Source: Pseudomonadota bacterium
Lineage (GTDB): Bacteria > Pseudomonadota > Gammaproteobacteria > Acidiferrobacterales > UBA6901
Reading direction: 5' to 3'
Length of the DNA: 64,000 nt
Assembly (NCBI GenBank): GCA_021790335.1
Contig: JAJYEE010000008.1
Location: 1-64,000 of the forward strand
The notes under the pieces were generated by a model. The model did not search any database. It was given only the letters and a program-made list of their open reading frames with translations, and was not told the DNA's origin. Position 1 is the stretch's first letter. The number at the start of each line of letters is the position of its first letter. Positions 1-9,398 of this stretch are shown here, in pieces. The position numbers and the translations under genes were made by a program.

Positions 1-295
1 CGCTGCCGGCCGGGAGGTTGATGAGGACGTCTTGTCTTTTGTCTGCGGCGTGCTCCAGGGCGTTGCCTAAGCGGGTGATGGCCGCTTCCTGGTCGCCGGC
101 GCGGTTGAGGTTGACCCCGGTCGTTTCCACCTGCGCGGATCCGGTGAAGCGCAGGGCAATGTCCGGAATCGCTGCATCGCCTTCGATGATGAGCAGCGTT
201 TGACCGGCGGCGATCAGGATATCCGCGGCCAGGGCCGAGGCCATCGACTTGCCGACACCGCCTTTGTCTCCCCCACTGATGACGATCTTTCTCAT
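1..295 (-). CDS. ParA/MinD-family ATPase, partial (C-terminus outside window)
   Basis: Reverse-strand translation starts MRKIVISGGDKGGVGKSMASALAADILIAAGQTLLIIEGD with a deviant Walker A motif (GGDKGGVGKS). Confidence 0.75.
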   Translation of the reverse strand, partial: MRKIVISGGDKGGVGKSMASALAADILIAAGQTLLIIEGDAAIPDIALRFTGSAQVETTGVNLNRAGDQEAAITRLGNALEHAADKRQDVLINLPAGS

Positions 296-368
296 GATCT
301 AGTCTCCTATAGGTCCCGCGGGATTGCGGCCCTCATACAGAGGTCCGTGCGGAAATTCCGCGCAGGGT

Positions 369-782
369 TCATTCGAAGGTGATTCCCGCATCCTTGAGTT
401 TGTCCAGATCAGGCGAACCGCCCGGCTGGCTGCCGCCGACGCGTGGGGGCGGAGGTGCAGAAGACACAGGCGGCCGCGGTGCGGTGGTGGCCGGCTGGCT
501 TCGCGGTTCGGGCCCCGGCGGGATGAGTTGTCCGGCCTCGATCTTCCGGCTGATCGTCCGGAACGCCCGTCGCAGCGATTCGGGGTTGACACCCATCGCC
601 TCGGCGATCCGGCGCCACGGGCACTTCTCGAGCCGGAAGCGTTTGATGTGCGTGAACTCGGCCAGCACGCGACCGGCCAGGCTTTGACGGGCCAGCTCGC
701 CTCGCCAGGTCTCGCTCAGTTTCTTGAGTCCGTCTTCCATTTTCCCCTCCTTCGCTTTGGCTGCGGGAATCGCCGCCCTCAT
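369..782 (-). CDS. small basic protein with HTH-like segment upstream of the ParA-like gene; possible partition/mobilisation accessory protein
   Basis: ORF 137 aa; WRRIAEAMGVNPESLRRAFRTI resembles an HTH; Pro-rich C-terminus; same strand as the ParA-like gene. Confidence 0.5.
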   Translation of the reverse strand: MRAAIPAAKAKEGKMEDGLKKLSETWRGELARQSLAGRVLAEFTHIKRFRLEKCPWRRIAEAMGVNPESLRRAFRTISRKIEAGQLIPPGPEPRSQPATTAPRPPVSSAPPPPRVGGSQPGGSPDLDKLKDAGITFE

Positions 783-816
783 TAGTACCTACCTGTGGAA
801 ATTCATCGGGGGGTCA

Positions 817-1020
817 GGAATCCGCGGGTTTGCAAACTTGGGGGTTGGAATCCACCGGTTTGCCAACATGCGGGTCGGCATTCCACCGAGGCGGGTCGAG
901 GTCGGTCAGGAGAGCGACCGCTTTTCCGATTCCCGGCGGTCGGCCATTCCGCCGCTTTCCTGCCGGAAGTCCGCCGGTTTGCCAATAGGCGGGTCGGGCA
1001 TCCACCGGTTTCGTGGTGGA
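817..1020 (+). repeat. iteron-like direct repeats, about 30-31 bp period
   Basis: Copies start near 817, 847, 877, 965 and 996; consensus about GGAATCCACCGGTTTGCCAACATGCGGGTC. Confidence 0.7.
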
Positions 1021-1149
1021 ATTCGATCGCTCTTGCACGGGGATGAAAAACCGCAGTGGGCGACGTCCACGCAAGAAGCGCGTGGACTGTACACACAATC
1101 GCACCTAACGGTTGCGCTGGCGTGCCTGCGGCTGTGGGGGTGACGTTCC

Positions 1150-1606
1150 TTACGCCGATACCGCTCTGCGCCCGGTGTCGGCCAGCAGTTCCGGGCTGTG
1201 CGCGGCCTTGCGCACCAGCAGCAGCGCGGCTTCCAGCTCGCGGGCGTTGGTCTCCAGCCGCTGGCGGTTGAGGGTATAACCCCGGGTCAAATGCTCGTGC
1301 AGGATACGGGTGGCCCATTGGCGGAAGCGGGTGCCGTGTTGGGAATTGACCCGGTAGCCCACCGAGATGATGACATCGAGGTTGTAAAACCGGACCGGCT
1401 TGTCCGAACCGGCGATGTGCAAATTTTGCACATTGCTTTCTTCATCGAGTTCTTCCTCGGCAAAGACATTGCGCAGATGCTTGGTGATGACCGAGCGCTC
1501 CCGTCCGAAAAGCTCACTCATCTGTTCCTGCCGCAGCCACACCGTGTCCTGCTCCAGCCGGACTTCCACCGCGCCGTTTTCGGTGATAGATGATGATGTC
1601 AGCCAT
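1150..1606 (-). pseudogene. RhuM-family protein, frameshifted near N-terminus and truncated at C-terminus
   Basis: VEVRLEQDTVWLRQEQMSELFGRERSVITKHLRNVF...VRFYNLDVIISVGYRVNSQHGTRFRQWATRILHEHLTRGY is RhuM-like; the N-terminus MADIIIYH is encoded in another frame just upstream (ATG at 1606). Confidence 0.7.
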
Positions 1607-1997
1607 AAGTGGCTGCCTCCACAGCGGATCGCTCCTGGTCCTGGGTCAATGGCCCGGCGAAGGCTTGATGGAGCAGCGATTTTCCCAGCTCATCGAGCAC
1701 GGCAGGCTTGCGCTGGCAGAGGGATTCGAGGTATTGGGTTTCGGCAGACAGCTCAGCGTTTCGTTAAAGAAGCGATGGCTGTTAATCTGCCGACCGTGGT
1801 GATGGACGAAAAAGCTCGCGAGGAGATACCACCGCTGAAATTGGCCTACGCCTCGATGTCAAGCGCGCGGCAGACTTTTGGCCAGGGGACATTTTTCCGC
1901 GCAAATGTTGACACACCAACGGCGCAAGCAACCGATTCGTCGGATTGATGAAGGCGCTTTCCAATGGTGTAACCAATTCAGCAGCTGCTGGAAGAAC

Positions 1998-2762
1998 TCA
2001 AGCGACCTTTCTGATTCTGAGCATTTGATTTCCGCCGCGCTGGAATTCATAGGATACCGGGACCTGTGCCACCTCGTATCCTTGAGCCCTGAAATGCTCG
2101 CTGACGGGTAGGACATGGGGAGAGGGTGTCGCTCCCAATTGAAGCAATGGAAAGATCCTCGTTTCTCCACTTACCCGGCACAGCTCGGTGATCGCCTCAA
2201 TGTGGAATCCGAGATCGAGATGGTCGCTGTAGAGAAAAAGAAAATGGGAACAGACGGCAAGATCGAATGTGTCATCAGGAAGGCTCAGATTGGGGACGGC
2301 GTCCGCGAGGTATCTCCCCTCCATCCGGCCTTGCGGGTAATCCGAGAGGAAGGTCTGCATTGCTTTCATCCGCACTGCGCCCAGGTCATCGAGCGAGGGG
2401 ATGTGCCGCCATACGAATTCGCCAGCATTCGCGCGCGTTTCCTGCATTACCGTGTCAAAGGTCTCGTCGATTCGGCTCCTGATTTGCTCCACGCTGAACG
2501 CATAGAGGGGATCCACCGAGACCACTGCGCCCCCTTGTTGGGTCAGTTCGGCGTTGAAGCTGGCGGGACCGCCGCCGCAATCGAGAATGCGCCTTTTCAG
2601 GTCGTCCGCCGACAGCGCGAACATAGCCCGGTATTCTGCGAGCGATCTGCCCCAGGGTACGATGTCTTTCAGCTGAAATGCCATGGCTTTCCCGATTGCG
2701 CAACCGGTGGGTGATCCCATGACTGGAATGGGCCGGTTTTGCACCTTGACCCATGCTATCAA
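1998..2762 (-). CDS. class I SAM-dependent methyltransferase (start probably at internal MAFQLKD)
   Basis: RRILDCGGGPASFNAELTQQGGAVVSVDP motif I; later LPDDTFDLAVCSHFLFLYS. Confidence 0.7.
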   Translation of the reverse strand: MIAWVKVQNRPIPVMGSPTGCAIGKAMAFQLKDIVPWGRSLAEYRAMFALSADDLKRRILDCGGGPASFNAELTQQGGAVVSVDPLYAFSVEQIRSRIDETFDTVMQETRANAGEFVWRHIPSLDDLGAVRMKAMQTFLSDYPQGRMEGRYLADAVPNLSLPDDTFDLAVCSHFLFLYSDHLDLGFHIEAITELCRVSGETRIFPLLQLGATPSPHVLPVSEHFRAQGYEVAQVPVSYEFQRGGNQMLRIRKVA

Positions 2763-3067
2763 AAAGCTGTCGTTGGCGCAGGAAGAGAAGCCCTGACCAG
2801 TGGCTTACAGCAAAATGGCCTCCATACCGGCTTTCGTCTTCATGCGAACAGTCATCAATTCGGTTTGGCTTGTCCTTAGATGCCTTATCTGGATCGCTTC
2901 CCCCTAAAATCTGCCTCATATCCTACGCGAACAAGTCGGCCACAGCGGTCATTCGCAGCCGCTCATTCGACGGGCCGGTCGCCGCGAATAGTGGACAGTT
3001 GCCCTGGAATGTCAGTGCTCAGAGCTGCACCCCGGTTGCTCTTACTCTATCCACCATTAGAGTAGGG

Positions 3068-6000
3068 TCAGATCTGGTCAAGGCGGTCGAAGATATTAAG
3101 GGTGACTCGCCTGGCCATTCTATTGGATGCAAATTCCATAGGTACTGGATTCCTAAAAACAAGATGGCTTTCAACGCTCTGTATTGAAGCCATTCCGATA
3201 TATTCGGCCAAAGCGGTCAGATGCTTCGAAACAATCTCAACGCGGTTGAGGTGCCGCAGCAGGTGGTCCGGCTTTCCGTCTGAATTAATTTCACCACGAA
3301 AATCCGCTAGTTGTTCGGCGATCTCGCCGTAAGTTTTTCGGTACTGGACATCTTTACACTCAAGAATAAGTACACGTCCCAATTCTGGCCTCCAGACCAA
3401 AACATCAACATCACCATAATCTCTCTCGAAGCCTTTCCGCAGTAGTTTTGTGATTTTCACCTCTGCCTCCGTGCGCCAGCCAAGTTCATTTAGGCGTTTC
3501 GCAACGGCAACATTAAACGCCTTGCCGCGGTCATCCCGCGTCTTACCCGACCACGACAGCATGCGTTTCCGGAGTTGGGTATCTGGAAAATCTCCTTGGT
3601 AGTAACTTTGAACCATGTAGATCAGTGCACTGCGCAAAATTCCGGGTGCAACGACAAGCGGCGGATCATCCGCGTCATTCACCTGAATAATTGGCTTTCG
3701 CAACACTGATAGTCTTCTACGAAAGCGCCACGGCTGAATATCCTTTGCGCTAAATCCATCGGGTATGTCACGCCACCCTGCACGGGGCCTCATCGTTAAA
3801 AAGTCCAAGATGGTATCAGCCACTTTTTCCGTCAGCGCCCGCCCCTCTAATTTGACGGTCAAAAGTTCACTTCTGCGAACCTTGAGAATCGCTTTGTTGG
3901 ACTGGACCCCCATGTCTTCGATAAAGTCCACAAATACTCTCATATCATCCAATGATGCGCCTGATTGCTCCTCCCATGCTTCAAGAAACGATTCTTCAAA
4001 TATGCCTCTGACAGTCGATTGTACCGAAGTTTCTTCAAGATTCCTGGCATATTGCTCAACCGCTTCCGTTACTTCCGCGTTATGTGTGACCTGGGAGAAA
4101 GGAATAATAACTTCTTCAATGAAGTCGAGATTAGCGTGGACATCGCCAAGCGGCGTTATCCTTAGACGAGGTTCCATGGCATCCCACCGAATCGCATCAG
4201 ACCAGCCGCCTAGGTGAAATATCTGTGCGGCTTTTGTCATTAAACGAGTCATATCCAACTTTCCAGGTGTACGTCCTCCTTCTAACAAACATTCGCAAAT
4301 ACCGATCTCGACAAGAATGCGAGTGCTTTGAAATACAGCGTTCAATCTTAAATCATGACTGGCCATCACTGATGGTGCAGCTGCTTTATCATCGTGGAGC
4401 GAAAGCACCGCCGCTGAAGTTCGACGCCACCATTCGCGATTTACAACGGCTGATTCGTGGTTTCGAAGTAAGCCATCTATTGTGGCCACGCGGTCAAATT
4501 GACGAAGGTCATTACACAGCTCATCTTCAAGAGACTTAACGAGACTGTTTAGAAATGTCATGCAATCCGATTTTCCATGAATATGGGGCCCATCGGATCG
4601 ACTACGAACACGCCATCCAAGTCCTATTTTCTGTATCGCACTGTCGTCTTCATCTATCGTTACGGGGGACTTTGGTAATGCATCTCTTACGTAATCAAGA
4701 AAACTACGCGCAACAAAGACGTGTGTTTCACGAGCAGCTGTATCGGAAACAATCGATTGGGTAAGTGCAAGTCTTTCAGTTTCGTCAAACGTCTTGCCAG
4801 CAAGCGAGGCAACCCCTTCTACGAAGGCGTCGACTAACGCGCGCTCGTAAACATTTTCGCTGTTAAAATGGGCGCGCTCGAAAAGCGCGGTAGTAGCCGT
4901 AGAAATGATTTTTTCTCCAGAATCTACTTGTACAGCAATTTGCGCTCTGGCATCGCCAAATGCTGTCTTCTGGGAAGGAAATTTCATTTCCCCACTATCG
5001 CCTTTGAATTGCGCCGTCCACAAAATTGGGCCAGGCGGCAAATCTCTAATTACACTTTCGAGCACTGGCACCGCTCGGGCAAGCCAAACCGAGATCATCT
5101 TCAGGCGCTCATAATCGCTATGACCGGCTGTTCCTTGGGTAGGTGCGATTTCACACCACCATGTGCGCGATGACGTCACCAATGCAGCTGATGGGTAATG
5201 ATTATTTGGACGCTCAAATACAAAGTAGAGAGGACGTCGGCGATCTTCTGCGAAGAAGGAGCGACCTTCTTTACGCACCCGAATCCAACGTCCATGTATA
5301 TCTTGCTCGACATGCGGATCGAAGGTTTCAAGTACCTGATGCCTTATGTCCCGAAGACCGTTCTGAGTGATTACGACCAAGGACTGCGCACCCTGTTGAA
5401 CAAAATCGTCTGGCAGCTTGCCGTGTGGGACGAGATGCCCCTCCAATGAGCGGGCCCACGCGACCATATTCAACAAACCATTGATGTTGCCAAGCGCAAC
5501 CCCGAGGGACTCCAGTTTGCTTCGCCCATCGAGCATTCGCCAGAGCGATAGCTCTTTGTAATCTGGCAGCCAGCTCAGAGTCACGAGGTCCGGTGCACTT
5601 ATGGATTCGATATGCCAGTTAGGCCTGTCCTTGTTCTTCAGGGAAGTGACAGTGCCTCTACCAATACCACATCCAACCAACAGCGTAATGCCATCTACAA
5701 ACTCCTCGGCCCCACGCACCTCCTCGTAAACATGATCGATTCCCCTGTCAATGTCGTCAGCCATACGAATCGGATCTGGGTCGGTCCCTGCAAATCCGGC
5801 TTTTTCAAACTCCTCGAGTGTGTCAATAAAATAGATGAGATTTAGGTAGCGGCCAGTATCAACGTTAATCGTTGTTTCAGCAATTAGGGCATGTTCAGTT
5901 CTGTTGAACTTTATAGGTGGACCGAATTTGCCGCCTAAAATGGGTGTGTGCGAAAATACGTTGCTATATTCATGAGCTAGAGCACGTAGGAACACCTCGC

Positions 6001-6865
6001 GCATTCCTGCCGCATCTATGAGCTCATAGACGAGGCGACGTATTGCTGCGCTGGCCGCTGTGGGTAACACGAAGACAACAGCAGTTTCGTGCCGGACGAT
6101 TGGATATCGCTCAAGTGTGGAATGGCCAATGCTCTCGTCGAGCAGCCGACTCCTATTCCGCGGGCTAAAACAGAAACGAGATAGCTGCTTGATGGAGACA
6201 CCAAGCTTTCTAAGCTCAACTTCGGAAAACCGCACCGATCGTCGTAGCAAACCAAGCCTGACTGCGACGTGGCGAGGCAATATCTTTTGTGGGACAGGGT
6301 TGCCGAGCATATATCTGGTGAGTTTCGCTCGTTCGCAGACAATATCGGACAACTGAAGCAGTGAATATACGCACTCGCGAAGATCGTTGCAGTCGTCCCT
6401 GTCTGGCATGCCTTCTACCAGATTCACTATGCGCTGCAAGAAAAAGCCTGCTGATTCCCATATCCCTTCAAGTACACGAAAGTTCCCACGAGGCGTTTCA
6501 ATCGATGCCACGAACACATCCTCGGCGGGGTCCTCGTAACTTCCATACTCACCCTGCCCAATGGCAGAAAATGAACGCCGGATGAACTCTTCGCCTGGTG
6601 TTTTGTGACCCCTACAAAAGGCCAACGCTAAGTGAGTCAATATTTCCAAACGGAGGCAGTTACTTTGGAGGGCAGGCAGGGTGAGCAACCCTCCCATGGT
6701 TGCAGCGACTTTAACGGGATCGTATTTCTTCAGCTCCTTTATCAAGGCGGGATACGATGCAGCAATAGCGCCGAGATTTATCGGGGGAGGCAGGTCCGAC
6801 AGCTGTGACAGATTAAGCAGTTCTTCTGGGCTAAGAGGTGGTGTTTCCAAATGTCGATTCCGCAT
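3068..6865 (-). CDS. large (1265 aa) protein with C-terminal PD-(D/E)XK-like nuclease motif
   Basis: C-terminus: KAFNVAVAKRLNELGWRTEAEVKITKLLRKGFERDYGDVDVLVWRPELGRVLILECKD; long uninterrupted ORF. Confidence 0.65.
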   Translation of the reverse strand: MRNRHLETPPLSPEELLNLSQLSDLPPPINLGAIAASYPALIKELKKYDPVKVAATMGGLLTLPALQSNCLRLEILTHLALAFCRGHKTPGEEFIRRSFSAIGQGEYGSYEDPAEDVFVASIETPRGNFRVLEGIWESAGFFLQRIVNLVEGMPDRDDCNDLRECVYSLLQLSDIVCERAKLTRYMLGNPVPQKILPRHVAVRLGLLRRSVRFSEVELRKLGVSIKQLSRFCFSPRNRSRLLDESIGHSTLERYPIVRHETAVVFVLPTAASAAIRRLVYELIDAAGMREVFLRALAHEYSNVFSHTPILGGKFGPPIKFNRTEHALIAETTINVDTGRYLNLIYFIDTLEEFEKAGFAGTDPDPIRMADDIDRGIDHVYEEVRGAEEFVDGITLLVGCGIGRGTVTSLKNKDRPNWHIESISAPDLVTLSWLPDYKELSLWRMLDGRSKLESLGVALGNINGLLNMVAWARSLEGHLVPHGKLPDDFVQQGAQSLVVITQNGLRDIRHQVLETFDPHVEQDIHGRWIRVRKEGRSFFAEDRRRPLYFVFERPNNHYPSAALVTSSRTWWCEIAPTQGTAGHSDYERLKMISVWLARAVPVLESVIRDLPPGPILWTAQFKGDSGEMKFPSQKTAFGDARAQIAVQVDSGEKIISTATTALFERAHFNSENVYERALVDAFVEGVASLAGKTFDETERLALTQSIVSDTAARETHVFVARSFLDYVRDALPKSPVTIDEDDSAIQKIGLGWRVRSRSDGPHIHGKSDCMTFLNSLVKSLEDELCNDLRQFDRVATIDGLLRNHESAVVNREWWRRTSAAVLSLHDDKAAAPSVMASHDLRLNAVFQSTRILVEIGICECLLEGGRTPGKLDMTRLMTKAAQIFHLGGWSDAIRWDAMEPRLRITPLGDVHANLDFIEEVIIPFSQVTHNAEVTEAVEQYARNLEETSVQSTVRGIFEESFLEAWEEQSGASLDDMRVFVDFIEDMGVQSNKAILKVRRSELLTVKLEGRALTEKVADTILDFLTMRPRAGWRDIPDGFSAKDIQPWRFRRRLSVLRKPIIQVNDADDPPLVVAPGILRSALIYMVQSYYQGDFPDTQLRKRMLSWSGKTRDDRGKAFNVAVAKRLNELGWRTEAEVKITKLLRKGFERDYGDVDVLVWRPELGRVLILECKDVQYRKTYGEIAEQLADFRGEINSDGKPDHLLRHLNRVEIVSKHLTALAEYIGMASIQSVESHLVFRNPVPMEFASNRMARRVTLNIFDRLDQI

Positions 6866-6999
6866 CCGTTCGTGGTCAGCGCTTGCACAATCATATTGTG
6901 TTGAACCGAAAACCGCGACTTCTTGGACGAATTGAGTGAGTGTCTCGAAAGGAATACCGCATCAAAAACGCGCAAAAGAAACTCTATATTGTCCCTATT

Positions 7000-7455
7000 T
7001 TACCGAATCGGCTGGCCGTCGCTATCGAGGCCTTTAGGCGTGAATAATTGTGCCCACATTCTAAAGACTTCGATAAACCCTTCTTTGTCGCCCGCCAGTC
7101 GGACGTAATTAGCCACTGCCTTGGCGACTGTGGCTAAAGCGCTAACTTTGACATCCATCTCCACGTACTCACTGTCACCAGGGTCCATGTGTTTCATCGC
7201 ATTAATCATCAATGTGTCGTTGACGGCGCGTCCGTGAGCTGTGCGGTCTGGCATCACACCTGTAGTCTCGGCGTCGTATTTCATGAGATCGTCGCTGAAG
7301 TTATCTTTGCCTTCGTTTTTGAGAAGTTGGGATATAATCACGTCAGCCGCACCAGCCAACGTGATTGCCGAGAAGCGATCCCTCCCGCTGCAGAAGAGCA
7401 TAACGGCTGATTCCAACTGCCGCGTAGCAACATTCAGTTTGCTGTGTGTACTCAT
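7000..7455 (-). CDS. small helical protein, paralog A of a tandem pair
   Basis: MSTHSKLNVATRQLESAVMLFCSGRDRFSAITLAGAADVIISQLL; ATGA overlap with upstream gene. Confidence 0.7.
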   Translation of the reverse strand: MSTHSKLNVATRQLESAVMLFCSGRDRFSAITLAGAADVIISQLLKNEGKDNFSDDLMKYDAETTGVMPDRTAHGRAVNDTLMINAMKHMDPGDSEYVEMDVKVSALATVAKAVANYVRLAGDKEGFIEVFRMWAQLFTPKGLDSDGQPIR

Positions 7456-7946
7456 CGCCTCTTCCCCAGCTGTTTTATGCGATCGGGTTGTTCCTTGTAT
7501 GCCTTCATCAACTCCGGGCCATTGCGGGTGAGCCAGGTGTACTGCAAGAAGGCCTTCACGAAGGGCGCATCTTGGCCACACAGTTCAATGTAGTCCATCA
7601 TGGCGCGTATGACCGCGTTTTCAGCGGCGCGGTCCTCGTCCATGTCGATGGCTGTCGGGTCGTTTGGGGCTTGGTGCTTAAGAAAGTCAATGCCAAACAG
7701 CATATTGACGTGTCGGATGTACTTGTCGCGTTTTGGCTCTATTCCCGTGTATTCCTTCACAATAAGACGCCCGTAGTCCGCAAATGGCTGCTTGCCAGCG
7801 TTTATGACGAGCCGCGTCAGAATCGTGCTTGCGGCACCCGCAAGGGTGATCACCGAGAAGCGGTCCTTGCCCTCGAGGAACATCCATACCGCTGTCTCCA
7901 GCTGCCGCGCGGCGAGATCGAACCGTCGGTATTTAATCGTAGCCAT
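7452..7946 (-). CDS. small helical protein, paralog B of a tandem pair
   Basis: MATIKYRRFDLAARQLETAVWMFLEGKDRFSVITLAGAASTILTRLV; shares RQLE(S/T)AV-GrDRFS-ITLAGAA with paralog A. Confidence 0.7.
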   Translation of the reverse strand: MATIKYRRFDLAARQLETAVWMFLEGKDRFSVITLAGAASTILTRLVINAGKQPFADYGRLIVKEYTGIEPKRDKYIRHVNMLFGIDFLKHQAPNDPTAIDMDEDRAAENAVIRAMMDYIELCGQDAPFVKAFLQYTWLTRNGPELMKAYKEQPDRIKQLGKRR

Positions 7947-8069
7947 AACCGACATTCTATCGTCTATCTGCCAGGTCGTCATGCAGACAGCTTTGTGTTA
8001 ATCCGGTGTAATGCCACCCGACCATCAATGCACTTCCTTCGATTGACGCACCGCATAAGGATCTTGCAT

Positions 8070-8849
8070 TCAGGTCTTCCGGTGCGCGGTCAGCGCGTGC
8101 CAACGTTTTTGCGTAGCCTGACGAAGTCGATGCATAGCATGGCTATCCCACGTCTTGCGGACCAGGCCGGGATGGTTCTTACGGTAGCGCCGCTGCAACT
8201 CTGCTGCGAAATAGTAGGCTGATACAGGCTGACGGGGGCCAAACTTGTAATGCTTGCGAAGACGGCTCGCAATACAGACGACATGATGTCCGACGCTGAC
8301 AAAGTGAATATTTGCTACTTCGACCGCTTCCGGATGCCCGTTGATGTTGTCGGTGTAGGAGATGTGCCGGTCGGCCTCGATGACCGCGTCGCGCAAATCC
8401 AGTAGGGCGCCAGCGATGGACCGTGGCAGTGCTACCAATCCGTCCCGGACCGGATAGGTTTGCAAAACCGGCATTTCTTTAAAACTGCCATATCCACGGT
8501 TATAAACGCCGAACTCGTTGTCTTCAACACGAGACAGGCAATCCTGGGCGTAAGCTGTCAGCAAAGGGACCAGCATGAGAGAGACCTCATGTCCCTGGCG
8601 TCTGGTTTTTGCCCAGCCCTGGACAGTCCCTTTGACCCACGCGAAGCCTTGCGTAAATAGCGCAGTGAAAAGGCCAGTCGTAAACGCAAACTTCACGACT
8701 GTCCACCATGTGAAGATATCTGCCGCAGTTCCAGAGTTGCCCGTCATCAACGTCTTTGCCGCTATAGCGCCTAAGGGTCCCTCGGTCCGTCGTTTACCAC
8801 GAGGTCGGCTCCATATTACCGGTTTCCCGGCCTGCAGAGTGCTACCCAC
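8070..8849 (-). CDS. hypothetical protein with one predicted TM segment
   Basis: 259-aa ORF; FTWWTVVKFAFTTGLFTALFTQGFAWV hydrophobic stretch. Confidence 0.55.
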   Translation of the reverse strand: MGSTLQAGKPVIWSRPRGKRRTEGPLGAIAAKTLMTGNSGTAADIFTWWTVVKFAFTTGLFTALFTQGFAWVKGTVQGWAKTRRQGHEVSLMLVPLLTAYAQDCLSRVEDNEFGVYNRGYGSFKEMPVLQTYPVRDGLVALPRSIAGALLDLRDAVIEADRHISYTDNINGHPEAVEVANIHFVSVGHHVVCIASRLRKHYKFGPRQPVSAYYFAAELQRRYRKNHPGLVRKTWDSHAMHRLRQATQKRWHALTAHRKT

Positions 8850-9398
8850 TGGAACTCAGAATACGGTTCCATATGCCGGATAAGTTGGAGGTGCCCCCCA
8901 CAAGAAGCGAAGAGCAGACTTTAGCGCCGTGGGCTCTATACCTGTCGGATTGACAGTTCATTATTAGCAGTTCGGAAAACTGCTCCCAGATGTGCGCTTG
9001 CGGGGCGGGCAATCGGCGAAAAGCGGACCGGATTGGTCAGGTGTCCCGATGGCCGGATCGGCCGAGGAAGCGACAGCGTGCAACACCGGTGGCAGGTGGT
9101 CGGCCCTTGCGGTCATTGGCGGCTGTTTAATCAAATTTCCGCTTCCGACCTTCTGCAGCCTTCCACGGCTTTACATTAATCAACCGCTCATCAGAAAAGA
9201 ATAATCCAATTCACCGCTGGCCAAATCGAGGTCTCGGCAGGCGTTCCCTTCGTTTTCCTCAAACTACAGACCATCGCGTAGGACTATCACACTGCCACTC
9301 GAGGCCATGTCCGTGGCAATCACTTTTGGTGAGCATGAACAAAAATGCAGAACTAGCGGTGCTTTTAACGACAAGCGTCACTGTCAACGAATGGCTCA

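Noticed and set aside
817-1020. Repeat array considered as a CRISPR
   Set aside because: Copies are contiguous and degenerate, with no unique regular spacers and no cas genes; iteron interpretation fits better.
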